A stretch of 64,000 nt of DNA. Source: Epilithonimonas arachidiradicis. Lineage in GTDB: Bacteria > Bacteroidota > Bacteroidia > Flavobacteriales > Weeksellaceae. The notes under the pieces were generated by a model that was not told the origin of the DNA, made no database searches, and saw nothing but the letters and a program-made list of their open reading frames with translations. Positions within the stretch are counted from its first letter, which is position 1. Each line of letters opens with the position of its first letter. Below, piece after piece: positions 33,101-42,187 of this stretch. The DNA is taken from the NCBI RefSeq assembly GCF_003610695.1, contig NZ_RAQH01000001.1, positions 248,001 to 312,000 on the forward strand, given 5' to 3'. The translations under genes and the position numbers were made by a program.

Positions 33101-33117
33101 TGGTTTCCTTTTGTTTT
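33084..33117 (+). terminator. Terminator of the rtcB-prfH-TPR operon
   Basis: AAAAGGAAACCA and TGGTTTCCTTTT form a perfect 12-bp stem. The loop ATTAA contains the stop codon of the TPR gene. GTTTT follows. Confidence 0.85.
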
Positions 33118-33124
33118 ATACGCA

Positions 33125-33256
33125 ATAATGGTCGCAATAGGGATAGTAACGGTTATCCTTTTGCTTTTCGGCTAAGATTTAGCTTGGGAAAAGCAAAAGA
33201 TATGAGTGGATAGCCCGACCCGAGCGTTGGCTAAAGCCTTGGAGAGGGATTGCCCA
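33125..33256. repeat. Mosaic dispersed repeat, related to family A
   Basis: It contains TTATCCTTTTGCTTTTC, then GGGAAAAGCAAAAGAT and GTGGATAGCCCGACCCGAGCG, followed by GGGATTGCCC. The strings AGCAAAAG, GGATAGCCCG and TTGCCCAAA recur in the copies at 25966 and 40558. The copy is diverged. Confidence 0.5.
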
Positions 33257-33260
33257 AAAT

Positions 33261-33551
33261 TTACTTCTTCGCGTTAACCGTTACGTAAGCCAGAACCCAA
33301 TTGGTTTCATCAGAATTCAGTTTTGCTTTCGGAGCCATTCTTGCGATGATCTTGTTCCATTGTTCCGGCGTGTGGTCAGAAGCTTCCGGAAGTCCGTGGC
33401 ATTTTCCGCAATGCTGGTCAAATACGGTTTTACCTTTAGCTACGTATTCTGCACTGGTGTCGATAGAGGCCGTAGAAGTCGCCACTGTTTTTGTTGTACA
33501 GGAATAGATAATTGCGCCTACAAAACATAAGGCATATATCGTTTTTTTCAT
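33261..33551 (-). CDS. Small c-type cytochrome-like lipoprotein
   Basis: A lipoprotein signal (MKKTIYALCFVGAIIYSC) puts the predicted lipidated Cys at residue 18. The mature part has one haem-c motif CGKCH in KTVFDQHCGKCHGLPEASDHTPEQW, and RMAPKAKLNSDE with a possible axial Met. It is 96 aa. ATG 33551 (MKKTIY) is preferred over the upstream ATG, and a -7 box TATTTTTGA lies 21 bases before it. It is probably a periplasmic electron carrier; the partner is unknown. Confidence 0.82.
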   Translation of the reverse strand: MKKTIYALCFVGAIIYSCTTKTVATSTASIDTSAEYVAKGKTVFDQHCGKCHGLPEASDHTPEQWNKIIARMAPKAKLNSDETNWVLAYVTVNAKK

Positions 33552-33571
33552 ATTTTTGGATTTTATTCTTA

Positions 33572-33580
33572 TCAAAAATA
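33572..33580 (-). promoter_or_regulatory. Predicted -7 box for the cytochrome gene
   Basis: TATTTTTGA on the minus strand fits TAnnTTTG and supports the start at 33551. Confidence 0.45.
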
Positions 33581-33639
33581 GAAAATATAAGATTCCGAAA
33601 ATTACCTAAATCCTAATTTGTAATAATTCCAAATTCCTA

Positions 33640-34626
33640 ATGAATAGAACAATCAGTTTACAAGATTACATCTCCGGAATCAAATCTTCTGATAAAAGGA
33701 TTTTGGGAAAAGCTATTACTCTAATTGAAAGTAAAAAGCCTGAACATCGGGAAATTGCGGATCAATTACTGAAGGAAATTTTGCCATTTACAGGAAAATC
33801 TATCCGAATCGGAATTACAGGTGTTCCGGGTGCTGGAAAATCTACCTTTATAGAAAGCTTTGGAAAATATGCCATTGAACAAGGTAAAAAGGTCGCTGTT
33901 CTAGCAATTGACCCAAGTTCCTCGATCAACAAAGGAAGTATTCTTGGCGATAAAACCAGAATGGAAGAATTGGCCAAAGATCCAAATGCGTTTATCCGCC
34001 CAAGTCCGAGTTCCGGATTTCTGGGAGGAATTGCGAATACCACTTTTGAAAGTTTGCTGATTTGTGAAGCAGCAGGTTTTAATTATATTTTGATTGAAAC
34101 CGTTGGCGTTGGTCAAAGTGAAACTTTGGTGAATGATATTACGGATGTTTTTCTTTTTCTGAAAGTCATTGGAACTGGTGACGAATTACAGGGAATCAAG
34201 CGTGGAATAATGGAGATGGCGGATTTAATTTTCATTAATAAAGTCAATTCCGAGAATCTTTCAAAAGCTAAAATGACGAAAACCGAATTGACTAGAGCAT
34301 TGCAATTCATCACTCCAAAAGAGAAAAATTGGAAAATTCCGGTGATTCTTGGATCTGCTTTAGAAAAATCTGGTCTTGATGAAATCTTTCATAGAGTCGA
34401 GGACTATATTTCTTTGAAAACGAAAAATGGAACTTTCCATGAAACCAGAAAAAATCAGGCTCAAAAAAGATTTGAATTCTGGGTGCGAGAATATATTCTT
34501 GAAAGAGCTAAAAACAACCACTCCTTAGAAAGTTCTTTCCAGGAACATAAAAAAAATGCTTCAGAACTTTTGTCTAATCCAAGTTCCGAAGCCAGTGATT
34601 TTGTTAAGAAATTATTGGGAAATTAA
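33640..34626 (+). CDS. meaB: Methylmalonyl-CoA mutase-associated GTPase MeaB
   Basis: MeaB (ArgK) is a G3E P-loop GTPase that guards methylmalonyl-CoA mutase and gates its cobalamin loading. Walker A is GVPGAGKST at residues 61-69, followed by LAIDPSSSINKGSILGDKTRMEELA, IRPSPSSGFLGGIA, the Walker B-like ETVGVGQSE, and the base-specifying NKVN. The length of 328 aa is usual. The mutase large subunit is 5 kb upstream on the same strand, separated by unrelated genes. The gene ends directly against the convergent gene at 34627. Confidence 0.95.
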   Translation: MNRTISLQDYISGIKSSDKRILGKAITLIESKKPEHREIADQLLKEILPFTGKSIRIGITGVPGAGKSTFIESFGKYAIEQGKKVAVLAIDPSSSINKGSILGDKTRMEELAKDPNAFIRPSPSSGFLGGIANTTFESLLICEAAGFNYILIETVGVGQSETLVNDITDVFLFLKVIGTGDELQGIKRGIMEMADLIFINKVNSENLSKAKMTKTELTRALQFITPKEKNWKIPVILGSALEKSGLDEIFHRVEDYISLKTKNGTFHETRKNQAQKRFEFWVREYILERAKNNHSLESSFQEHKKNASELLSNPSSEASDFVKKLLGN

Positions 34627-35142
34627 TTACTTCGGAGCCGAAATATTTCCGTCAAAGCTGATGGGTTGCCTGTTATTGGATTGAATCGACAGAAATGCGC
34701 TTCCGTTTTTGAAAATTTCCAGATTGAAAACATAATTTTCTCTTTGGTCTCTTGGCGTAATTACCAAAAGTGTATTTCCTTTTTTACTTGTGGATTGCTT
34801 CACTGTGAATTCTTTAGATTCGAAAGTCAAACCGCCTTTTGTTGCGTCGCCAGGATTAACATTGAAGGCTCTTCCAAAATAAGGTAAGGCTACACTGAAC
34901 AAATCTTTTTTAAGATTGAATCCATATCCCGGGTCAAGATTCATCAATCGTGTAGAAGTAGAACCAGGCATAGAGTTCAGAACATTGATGACGTCATAAT
35001 TTGTTGGAAATGCACGGGTAGCGTTGAAGTCAAATTCTTTATTTTCTATTGAGGAATTCAATGTTGCCGGATCCAGATATATCTGGCTGCCACAGCTGAT
35101 GGTCATCAAAACCATACTTATCATCAAAACAAAAGCTCTCAT
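34627..35142 (-). CDS. DUF4251 lipoprotein
   Basis: A lipoprotein signal (MRAFVLMISMVLMTISC) precedes a domain with FDFNATRAFPTNYDVINVL, FSVALPYFGRAFNVNPGDATKGGLTFESKEF and FLSIQSNNRQPISFDGNI, the pattern of DUF4251, a Bacteroidota-specific family of unknown function. It is 171 aa. The stop codon touches that of the convergent meaB gene with no spacer and no hairpin. Confidence 0.8.
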   Translation of the reverse strand: MRAFVLMISMVLMTISCGSQIYLDPATLNSSIENKEFDFNATRAFPTNYDVINVLNSMPGSTSTRLMNLDPGYGFNLKKDLFSVALPYFGRAFNVNPGDATKGGLTFESKEFTVKQSTSKKGNTLLVITPRDQRENYVFNLEIFKNGSAFLSIQSNNRQPISFDGNISAPK

Positions 35143-35211
35143 ATTCTTTATTTTTAGAAGTATTATTAATCAAAAATTATGCAATCCTTAGATCAGAAAA
35201 AGGGGAAAAAG

Positions 35212-36318
35212 TTAATGTCGTGTTTCGATTTCTTTTTTGCAGTCCGAGAATATTTTGAGGATTTTACCTTCCTCATTTTCCCAGCAAAGTTCGTCAGCCG
35301 CAACATTCAGATTATGAAGATAGGAAGCTTTTCCTTTTTCGAGAACAATTTTCAGTTTTTCCACAAGATGTTCGGGGGAATGATTGTCTATGATTTCTCC
35401 AACACCAAAAGTCTTCACAATATTTTTCATTTCCGGAAAATCCGATATAACAACCGGAACGCGGGATTGGATATAATCTGAGATTTTGTTGGGTAAAGAA
35501 TAGTAATAGCTCAGTCCATTATTTTCTTCGATACTGATTCCAACATCAGCTTTAGGCGTCAATTTCCGAAGATCATCCGGAGATAATTTTCCAAGAAATT
35601 TAACCTTATCCAAAACATCCGCTTGAATTGCAATTTCCTTAAATTCATTTTCCATTGGTCCTCCACCTGCAATCCAAAGTTCTGCATTTTCAATCGATTG
35701 CATTGCAAGAATGGCTTTATCAATTCCTCGTGAATAATTGAGCCAACCCTGATAAAGAATGATTTTTTTTGAGTTCTCAGTTGTACCTCTAAATTCCATT
35801 TTTCTAGGAAAATTATTGACAACAACTGGTTTATTAATTTTATATTCCTTCACAAACCAATTGGCGTAAGAATCGCTTGCTGTGATCATTCTTCTGATTT
35901 TTGGAACAAAAGTACTCTCAATTTTTTTCCACACATTTTTTACCCAGCGTCCTTGGATCGTGGGCATTTCGGTAAAAATCTCGTGGCTGTCAAAAACGAT
36001 CGGGATGCCCAATTTCTTAGAAATGAGATAATTTGGCATTATTGTTTCCAAATCATTGGCTAATAAAATGGTCTTATTGTCAGCATATTTTTTAATTTCT
36101 TTGTACAATTTCCGCTGAAACTCGATGTAAGCAAACCGCAATTTTTTTGATTTTAAAGCAATCCTGACAAACGGATACGGGCGTTCCATATCCGGTGTCC
36201 CCATCCAGTTATTACCGATCAAAACAGGCTGATAACCATTGTCATAAAGTGTTTTGCAGAATTTCTCAACACGTTGATCTGTGTACAGATTATTAAAAAC
36301 ACTTACAATAACTTTCAC
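35212..36318 (-). CDS. Glycosyltransferase family 4-type (GT-B fold)
   Basis: The 368-aa protein has a GT-B arrangement: an N-terminal acceptor domain (FNNLYTDQRVEKFCKTLYDNGYQPVLIG, DLETIMPNYLISKKLGIPIVFDSHE) and a C-terminal nucleotide-sugar domain (IILYQGWLNYSRGIDKAILAM, IENAELWIAGGGPMENEF, VKFLGKLSPDDL, ADVGISIEENNGLSYYYSLPNKISDYIQS). The usual EX7E-like region is in ISIEENNGLSYYYSLPNK. The sugar and acceptor are unknown. It is 3 bases downstream of the YgjV-like gene, and no other polysaccharide gene is near. Confidence 0.85.
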   Translation of the reverse strand: MKVIVSVFNNLYTDQRVEKFCKTLYDNGYQPVLIGNNWMGTPDMERPYPFVRIALKSKKLRFAYIEFQRKLYKEIKKYADNKTILLANDLETIMPNYLISKKLGIPIVFDSHEIFTEMPTIQGRWVKNVWKKIESTFVPKIRRMITASDSYANWFVKEYKINKPVVVNNFPRKMEFRGTTENSKKIILYQGWLNYSRGIDKAILAMQSIENAELWIAGGGPMENEFKEIAIQADVLDKVKFLGKLSPDDLRKLTPKADVGISIEENNGLSYYYSLPNKISDYIQSRVPVVISDFPEMKNIVKTFGVGEIIDNHSPEHLVEKLKIVLEKGKASYLHNLNVAADELCWENEEGKILKIFSDCKKEIETRH

Positions 36319-36321
36319 GTC

Positions 36322-36537
36322 TTAATCGTTTTTTATAAGTTGATAAATCTGAACCAATGCAAGAAGCGCATTCGGAATGATGACAGGCCAAAGCAATCCA
36401 TTGAATAAACCGTAGATTACAAAGCAGATACAACCCAAAAGATTAATCGTACGGATAGCCTTGATCTTCTTTGACAAGAAACTCCCGACTATAAAAGCTG
36501 AAGCCAGATATCCGACGTATTCTGCCCAATGATTCAT
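36322..36537 (-). CDS. YgjV/CBU_0592-type small membrane protein
   Basis: The 71-aa protein has hydrophobic segments near residues 7-22, 30-47 and 49-66. MNHWAEYVGYLASAFIVGSFL and LLGCICFVIYGLFNGLLWPVIIPN resemble the YgjV/CBU_0592-like family of small inner-membrane proteins. The function is unknown. It is followed after 3 bases by the glycosyltransferase gene, and a -7 box TAGGTTTGT lies 18 bases before its start. Confidence 0.7.
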   Translation of the reverse strand: MNHWAEYVGYLASAFIVGSFLSKKIKAIRTINLLGCICFVIYGLFNGLLWPVIIPNALLALVQIYQLIKND

Positions 36538-36555
36538 TGTATTGATTTGAGGATT

Positions 36556-36564
36556 ACAAACCTA
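36556..36564 (-). promoter_or_regulatory. Predicted -7 box for the YgjV-like/glycosyltransferase operon
   Basis: TAGGTTTGT on the minus strand fits TAnnTTTG. Confidence 0.5.
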
Positions 36565-36711
36565 AACATTTTTTCGTAGCAATAAAAAAATTAATGTCAG
36601 AAAGTCCTGTTTTTTCAGTTGGCAATTAATTTGCAACCAAATATTTAAATTTTACAATTAATTATTGTAGGATTGTTTATAAAAAACATAACTTAGTGAA
36701 TATTTTTAATT

Positions 36712-39237
36712 ATGGATTATAAATTTTCAGACGGTTTGAACCGCGTGTTCAAACAAAGCAAAAATGAAGCACGGCGTTTGCAGAGTGAGTTTCTGAATAC
36801 TGAACATTTCCTTTTAGGAATTATCAAAACCGAAAATTCTGCAAAAGAAATCCTCGAAAATCTTAGTGCAGATCTCACCCAGATAAAAAGAAAAATCGAA
36901 ACCTTAAGTGCTGTGAACACTAATCCTTTCACAGCAAATATGGGAAGTATTTCTTTCACAAAAATGGCTGATCAGGCTGTAAAAAGATCTGAGCTGGAAT
37001 GTCGCCAATATCAATCTGCTGATATCAATACTGTACATCTTTTGTTGGGGATTCTTTACAAGCAGGAAGATCCCACATCCAGCATTCTCCAGGCTTATGA
37101 CATCGATTATGATGCCGTGCAAAAAGCCTACAGAACGTTGTTGAAGAATACAGATCAGCTACCTCAGAACAGTGCTTATGATGACGATGATGAGAAAGAA
37201 GAACCTTACAGCCAAATGAAAAAGCCGACGGGAAATCTTGGTTCTCAGAAAAGTAAAACACCAACCTTGGATAACTTTGGCCGTGATTTGACAGCTCTTG
37301 CAAGAGACGGAAAATTAGACCCAGTTATCGGTCGCGAAAAAGAAATTGAAAGAGTTTCTCAGATTCTATCCAGAAGAAAGAAAAACAATCCTCTTTTGAT
37401 TGGGGAACCTGGTGTTGGTAAATCTGCAATTGCTGAAGGATTAGCCTTGAGAATTCAACAGAAAAAAGTTTCCAGAGTTCTTTATGGTAAAAGAGTTATC
37501 ACACTTGACTTAGCAAGTCTTGTTGCCGGAACCAAATATCGTGGCCAGTTCGAAGAAAGAATGAAGGCGATAATGACGGAGTTGGAAAAAAACAGAGATG
37601 TCATTCTCTTCATTGACGAATTGCATACCATTGTTGGCGCAGGAAGTTCTACAGGAAGTTTGGATGCTTCTAATATGTTCAAACCTGCCTTGGCAAGAGG
37701 CGAGATCCAATGCATCGGAGCTACAACTCTGGACGAATACCGTCAGTATATTGAAAAAGATGGCGCATTGGAAAGAAGGTTCCAAAAAGTAATGGTTGAA
37801 CCGACTTCTATTGAAGAGACGATCCAAATACTTCATCAGATCAAGGATAAATACGAAGATCATCACAATGTTCATTACAGCGATGAAGCAATTAGTGCTT
37901 GTGTTAATCTGACTGCTAGATACATTACAGATAGATTCTTGCCAGACAAAGCGATTGATGCGATGGACGAAGCCGGATCAAGAGTTTATATTAAGAATAT
38001 GAAAGTTCCTACAGAAATCATCGATCACGAAAAACGTATCGAAGAAGTAAAAGAACTAAAGCAGCAAGCTGTAAAAGCACAGGATTATCTGGAAGCCAGA
38101 AAACTGAAAGACGAAGAGGAAAGACTTCAGATCGAAATTAATTTGGCGCAGGAACAATGGGACAAAGATGTGAAGGAGAAAAAAGAGGAAGTAACCGAGG
38201 AAAACGTTGCTGAAGTTGTTTCTATGATGAGCGGCGTTCCTGTAACAAAAGTTGGCAAAAACGAACTGGATAAACTGGCTCAGATGGACGAAAAGCTTAA
38301 TGGAAAAGTAATTGGCCAGGAAGACGCAGTTAAGAAAGTCGTAAAAGCAATTCAAAGAAACAGAGCCGGATTGAAGGATCCGAACAGACCTATCGGAACA
38401 TTCATTTTCCTTGGAACAACAGGTGTTGGTAAAACCGAATTGGCGAAGGTAATGGCTCGTGAATTATTCGATTCTGATGAAGCATTGATCCGAATTGATA
38501 TGAGTGAGTATATGGAGAAATTTGCTGTTTCAAGATTGGTTGGTGCACCTCCGGGATACGTTGGATACGAAGAAGGCGGGCAATTAACAGAAGCTGTTAG
38601 AAGAAAACCTTACGCAGTAGTGCTTTTGGACGAGATTGAAAAAGCGCATCCAGATGTGTTCAATATCTTATTGCAAATTTTGGATGAAGGTCACGTAACA
38701 GATTCTCTTGGACGAAAAATCGATTTCAGAAATACGATTATCATCCTGACTTCCAATATTGGAACCAGAGACTTGAAAGATTTTGGTGACGGCGTTGGAT
38801 TCGGAACTAATGCGAAGAAAACCAATTCGGATGCAAGAGCCAGGTCAACCATCGAAAGTGCATTGAAAAAAGCCTTCGCTCCGGAATTCCTGAACAGAAT
38901 CGATGATATCATTATTTTCAATTCTCTTGAGCAAACAGATATCAGAAGAATCATCGACCTTGAGTTAGGAAAACTTTACAGCAGACTCGAGAAATTGGGT
39001 TATAAAGTTGAACTGACAGATGAGGCTAAAGATTTCATCGCTGAAAAAGGTTGGGACAAAGATTTCGGCGCAAGACCGCTGAAACGAGCCATCCAAAAAT
39101 ACATCGAGGACTTGTTAGCAGAGATGTTGGTCAACAAACAATTCAGTGAAGGGCAAAAGGTTGTACTTAAAGTCAATGAGGCCAAAGATGGATTGGAAGG
39201 AGAAACTCTGAAAGAGAAAAAAGAAAGTGTAAAATAA
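36712..39237 (+). CDS. clpC: ATP-dependent Clp protease ATPase subunit ClpC
   Basis: ClpC is a Hsp100 unfoldase that feeds ClpP. In order: two Clp N-repeats (about residues 1-145, with [13 protein letters not shown] and [13 protein letters not shown]), AAA domain 1 with [15 protein letters not shown] and [13 protein letters not shown], a coiled region with a UVR motif ([17 protein letters not shown], near residue 453), and AAA domain 2 with [33 protein letters not shown] and [20 protein letters not shown]. At 841 aa it has the ClpC size and the UVR motif separates it from ClpB. No McsA/McsB or CtsR gene is adjacent. Confidence 0.95.
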   Translation: MDYKFSDGLNRVFKQSKNEARRLQSEFLNTEHFLLGIIKTENSAKEILENLSADLTQIKRKIETLSAVNTNPFTANMGSISFTKMADQAVKRSELECRQYQSADINTVHLLLGILYKQEDPTSSILQAYDIDYDAVQKAYRTLLKNTDQLPQNSAYDDDDEKEEPYSQMKKPTGNLGSQKSKTPTLDNFGRDLTALARDGKLDPVIGREKEIERVSQILSRRKKNNPLLIGEPGVGKSAIAEGLALRIQQKKVSRVLYGKRVITLDLASLVAGTKYRGQFEERMKAIMTELEKNRDVILFIDELHTIVGAGSSTGSLDASNMFKPALARGEIQCIGATTLDEYRQYIEKDGALERRFQKVMVEPTSIEETIQILHQIKDKYEDHHNVHYSDEAISACVNLTARYITDRFLPDKAIDAMDEAGSRVYIKNMKVPTEIIDHEKRIEEVKELKQQAVKAQDYLEARKLKDEEERLQIEINLAQEQWDKDVKEKKEEVTEENVAEVVSMMSGVPVTKVGKNELDKLAQMDEKLNGKVIGQEDAVKKVVKAIQRNRAGLKDPNRPIGTFIFLGTTGVGKTELAKVMARELFDSDEALIRIDMSEYMEKFAVSRLVGAPPGYVGYEEGGQLTEAVRRKPYAVVLLDEIEKAHPDVFNILLQILDEGHVTDSLGRKIDFRNTIIILTSNIGTRDLKDFGDGVGFGTNAKKTNSDARARSTIESALKKAFAPEFLNRIDDIIIFNSLEQTDIRRIIDLELGKLYSRLEKLGYKVELTDEAKDFIAEKGWDKDFGARPLKRAIQKYIEDLLAEMLVNKQFSEGQKVVLKVNEAKDGLEGETLKEKKESVK

Positions 39238-39257
39238 TTCACATTCAAAACTATAGC

Positions 39258-39282
39258 GGCCACCTGTAAAGGTGGCCTTTTT
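39258..39282 (+). terminator. Terminator after clpC, 8 bases before the next start
   Basis: GGCCACC and GGTGGCC pair around TGTAAA, followed by T5. The next ATG is at 39291. Confidence 0.85.
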
Positions 39283-39290
39283 ATGTATCT

Positions 39291-39875
39291 ATGGAACAAT
39301 CTTCAAAAGAATTTTTGCTGAAAAATATTCCCGGCATCACAGTGGAAGATGTAGAAATTCTTTCGCCATATACCAAATTAAGGACATTTGAATCTGGTGA
39401 AATCTATATCAGACCCGGAGATAATAATCGGAAAGTTTATTTCATCAAGAGTGGCATTGTCCGTGTTTATCATTTGTCTGATAATGGTACAGAAAAAACC
39501 ATTCTTTTTCACAACAAAAAAAGTTTTTTCGGTAACTACGACGGAATTATTTACAACCAACCCTCCAGATATTTTTATCAGTCTATTGGAGAAACAGAGC
39601 TTTTTGAACTCACTTACGACGCAATACATCTCGGTTCACAACAGAGCATTACAATTAACAATTTAAGGGCTGATATGTTTCTTATGATGATAGGCATTCT
39701 TTTGAAAAACATAGAAGATTTTGTACTTCTTAACCCCGAAGAGCGCTACCAAAAACACCTCGAAGAAAATGCGGCTGTCTTACAAAAAGTGCCCTCAAAA
39801 TATATCGCTTCTCTTTTGGGAATCACGCCGGTATCTCTAAGTAGAATAAAAAAGAGAATTTTACGCGGAAATTAA
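39291..39875 (+). CDS. Crp/Fnr-family transcriptional regulator
   Basis: The 194-aa protein has the sensor fold (residues about 25-120: FESGEIYIRPGDNNRKVYFIKSGIVRVYHL, KTILFHNKKSFFGNYDGIIY) and a C-terminal HTH (VPSKYIASLLGITPVSLSRIKKRI). It is similar in build to the regulator at 20260. No haem, iron-sulfur or cAMP signature is seen. The start follows the clpC terminator by 8 bases. Directly after its stop lies an inverted repeat with AAATGTAAA and TTTACATTT. Confidence 0.87.
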   Translation: MEQSSKEFLLKNIPGITVEDVEILSPYTKLRTFESGEIYIRPGDNNRKVYFIKSGIVRVYHLSDNGTEKTILFHNKKSFFGNYDGIIYNQPSRYFYQSIGETELFELTYDAIHLGSQQSITINNLRADMFLMMIGILLKNIEDFVLLNPEERYQKHLEENAAVLQKVPSKYIASLLGITPVSLSRIKKRILRGN

Positions 39876-39876
39876 C

Positions 39877-39914
39877 AAATGTAAATTTTTACTTCATTTT
39901 TTCCTTTTACATTT
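39877..39914. promoter_or_regulatory. Operator-like dyad overlapping a promoter box
   Basis: AAATGTAAA (39877-39885) and TTTACATTT (39906-39914) are exact complements, 20 bases apart. The right arm overlaps TACATTTGC (39908-39916), a full TAnnTTTG box. It may be a hairpin, a Crp/Fnr-type operator or chance. Confidence 0.35.
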
Positions 39915-39919
39915 GCAGT

Positions 39920-39985
39920 CTCTTACAAGAGCCCTCTTAATATTTCTAAACACAAATGGTGATAATAAAGAGGGTTCTTTTTTTA
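39920..39985 (+). ncRNA. Candidate short terminated transcript after the second Crp/Fnr gene
   Basis: From the box at 39908-39916 the transcript would begin near 39920 and end in a hairpin with AAGAGCCCTCTT (39927-39938) and AAGAGGGTTCTT (39968-39979, one G-T pair) with a T7 tail. The 29-base loop is long for a plain terminator. A 10-codon ORF starts in the loop, MVIIKRVLFL, and is weak evidence. The hairpin can also terminate the regulator gene. Confidence 0.4.
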
Positions 39986-40507
39986 TAGTCCTATCACAAA
40001 TCCAACGCTAGGAATAAATCCGGTACTGAAAATACTGCTTCTCTCTTTCCAAAGCACATTGTACATTATTCCAAATTGTGCATAGGCATTGTTTCCTAAA
40101 CTCTGCATATAACCACCACCAAGGTAAAGCGCAGTTTCGTCTGTATCAAATTTATAACCTGAGAATTTTTCTTTCGAATTGATGAAATATTGCTGAAGAT
40201 TGGCGCCTACAAAAAACGAACGTGCAAAATAATAATTCGCAAAAGGGCCAACACCAAACATTGTTGATTTGTAATAATCAGAAGTTTGCCAAGAAACGTT
40301 TCCTATGATTCCACCTTCTAATTGGTCTGTGATTTTGTAACCTACTCTTGGTGAAACCTGCAGGTTGAAATAAGAATTGCTTCCGAAACCAACTCCCAAA
40401 CCACCTCCGAAAGTCCATCGATTGGTTTGAGTTCCGGAACTCATTGCAATTTGAGAGAACGACCAAAAGCTAATCATCATCAATAATACAGTGAAATGTT
40501 TTTTCAT
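39983..40507 (-). CDS. Small outer-membrane beta-barrel protein
   Basis: A signal peptide (MKKHFTVLLMMISFWSFSQ) is followed by about eight amphipathic strands (WTFGGGLGVGFGSNSYFNLQVSPRVGY, GGIIGNVSW, FGVGPFANYYFARSFFVGANLQQYF, ALYLGGGYMQSLG, YAQFGIMYNVLW, FIPSVGFVIGL), fitting an OmpA-membrane-domain-like barrel of Bacteroidota. It is 174 aa. The function is unknown. The stop lies at the distal end of the terminator at 39927-39985. Confidence 0.75.
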   Translation of the reverse strand: MKKHFTVLLMMISFWSFSQIAMSSGTQTNRWTFGGGLGVGFGSNSYFNLQVSPRVGYKITDQLEGGIIGNVSWQTSDYYKSTMFGVGPFANYYFARSFFVGANLQQYFINSKEKFSGYKFDTDETALYLGGGYMQSLGNNAYAQFGIMYNVLWKERSSIFSTGFIPSVGFVIGL

Positions 40508-40557
40508 AATATTTGAGTTTTAATGTTATCAATTTAAATTGAAAAACCGAATTGCTC

Positions 40558-40696
40558 GCAACCCGACTTATCTCATACTTTCTATTTTTTTTATTTGAAT
40601 CGATGAATCTCGTTCCTCGATTTGAACGGAGCTCATTTTTTGTAGCTGGAAAAGCGATGGCAAAAATAGCGGGAGTGGAAGGCGGAATAGTTGCCC
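40558..40696 (+). repeat. Dispersed intergenic repeat, family A, full-length copy
   Basis: It starts GCAACCCGACTTATCTC, contains GAACGGAGCTCATTTTTTG and GGCAAAAATAGCGGGAGTGG, and ends GGCGGAATAGTTGCCC. The copy inverted at 61398-61483 has the same blocks in the same order. Confidence 0.65.
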
Positions 40697-40780
40697 AAAT
40701 TAAAATTAATTATCGCTTATTTCATACTATCGATTTTCTCAATGTCTAAAATTATGGTTTTTTGGCGAATATTTTAATCG

Positions 40781-40789
40781 TATTTTTGC
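40781..40789 (+). promoter_or_regulatory. Predicted -7 box for mnmA
   Basis: TATTTTTGC fits TAnnTTTG; a TTTG is at 40761-40764. Confidence 0.55.
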
Positions 40790-40838
40790 GCCATCAAACT
40801 AAGAACTCCCGTCAAGAGTTTCGTAAAATTGAAATCAA

Positions 40839-42026
40839 ATGAAAATAGTAGTTGGCCTTTCCGGAGGCGTAGATTCTAGCGTGACCGCTTATCTTTTGCA
40901 ACAGCAGGGTCACGAGGTTATCGGACTTTTTATGCGCAACTGGAATGATGCGTCGGTAACTTTGGAGGACGAGTGTCCTTGGATAGAAGACAGTAATGAT
41001 GCGCTTCTCGTTGCACAAAAATTAGGAATTCCGTTTCAGGTGATTGATATGAGCGAACTCTACAAAGAAAGAATTGTAGATTATATGTTCGATGAATATC
41101 AGAAAGGCAGAACGCCCAATCCCGATGTACTTTGTAACAGAGAAGTGAAATTCGATGTGTTTATGAAAACAGCTCTGTCGCTTGGCGCTGAGAAAGTTGC
41201 CACTGGACATTATGCCAGAGTTCATTCAACAATTGATGAAAATGGAAAAGAGATTTTTCATCTTTTAGCTGGGAAAGATAATAATAAGGACCAAAGTTAT
41301 TTCCTTTGCCAGTTGAGTCAAGACCAATTATCAAAAGCGTTGTTCCCAATTGGAGAATTGACGAAACCTGAAGTTCGCGAAATTGCGAAAGAACAAGGTT
41401 TGGTGACGGCTGATAAAAAAGATTCACAAGGGCTTTGTTTCATCGGAAAAGTGAGTTTGCCAACTTTTCTTCAGCAGCAATTGGTTCCGAAAGAAGGCGA
41501 AATTGTAGAAATCTTCAATGATTTTGCTGAATATCATAAACCTCAACCAAACTTTTCTTCAAAACAAGAAGAACTGGAATATCTGTCGGCAAAAATCAGT
41601 TATAAAAAAGAAGATGGAAAAGTGATTGGCAAACATCAGGGTGCGCAATTCTTTACTATCGGACAAAGTAAAGGTTTAGGAATCGGCGGACACAAAGAGA
41701 GTTGTTTCATCATCTCCAGAGAAATGGAAAACAATATTATTTTCGTAGGAGAAGGAAGAAATTTCCCTGGACTTTTCCGCAGTGCTTTGAAAATCGACAA
41801 CTCAGAAGTGCATTGGGTTCGTGAAGATTTGAGGCTAAAAAACGGAGAATCTATGGATGTTTTGGCAAGAATCCGTTATCGCCAGACTTTGGAGAAAGCT
41901 ACGATTTATCAATTCGAAGATGGCTTTTTTATGGAATTTGAGAATCCTCAATCTGCAATTGCTGAAGGACAATTTGCAGCCTGGTATATCGATGATGAAT
42001 TGATTGGAAGTGGCGTGATTTCCTAA
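40839..42026 (+). CDS. mnmA: tRNA-specific 2-thiouridylase MnmA
   Basis: MnmA adds sulfur to U34 of tRNA-Lys, -Glu and -Gln. The PP-loop is [16 protein letters not shown] at residues 5-20. The catalytic cysteines are in [13 protein letters not shown] (near residue 100) and [10 protein letters not shown] (near residue 200). TGHYARV and [14 protein letters not shown] are family motifs. The 395-aa length is normal, with an insertion near residue 250 ([21 protein letters not shown]) also seen in Flavobacteriia. Start ATG 40839 has a promoter box 50 bases upstream. It ends at a terminator (42056-42092). Confidence 0.96.
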   Translation: MKIVVGLSGGVDSSVTAYLLQQQGHEVIGLFMRNWNDASVTLEDECPWIEDSNDALLVAQKLGIPFQVIDMSELYKERIVDYMFDEYQKGRTPNPDVLCNREVKFDVFMKTALSLGAEKVATGHYARVHSTIDENGKEIFHLLAGKDNNKDQSYFLCQLSQDQLSKALFPIGELTKPEVREIAKEQGLVTADKKDSQGLCFIGKVSLPTFLQQQLVPKEGEIVEIFNDFAEYHKPQPNFSSKQEELEYLSAKISYKKEDGKVIGKHQGAQFFTIGQSKGLGIGGHKESCFIISREMENNIIFVGEGRNFPGLFRSALKIDNSEVHWVREDLRLKNGESMDVLARIRYRQTLEKATIYQFEDGFFMEFENPQSAIAEGQFAAWYIDDELIGSGVIS

Positions 42027-42055
42027 ATAAGCATTTATCATCAAATAAAAATTAG

Positions 42056-42092
42056 AACGGGAGTAGAAAGTATCTGCTCTCGTTATTTTTTT
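42056..42092 (+). terminator. Terminator after mnmA
   Basis: AACGGGAG and AGA pair with TCT and CTCTCGTT with a bulge, followed by a long T tract. Confidence 0.8.
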
Positions 42093-42158
42093 TGATAAAA
42101 CGTATTACAAAATGAAGTGTGCCAGAGTAAGGATGCCTTAATTGTTGAAGAATTTCAC

Positions 42159-42167
42159 TATTTTTGA
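42159..42167 (+). promoter_or_regulatory. Predicted -7 box for the S9 peptidase gene
   Basis: TATTTTTGA fits TAnnTTTG, 20 bases before ATG 42188, and excludes the upstream TTG at 42164 as the start. Confidence 0.5.
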
Positions 42168-42187
42168 GACCATTCAAAAAATTAAAA

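Larger units (their letters stand above)
40508..40838. other. Spacer upstream of mnmA
   Basis: It holds a family A repeat (40558-40696), a promoter box (40781-40789) and a small hairpin in the mnmA leader (AACTC/GAGTT, 40802-40819). The open frame at 40552-40749 is repeat sequence and encodes the same string (SSFF..GKAMAKIAG.EGG) as one at 61307-61501. Confidence 0.65.
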
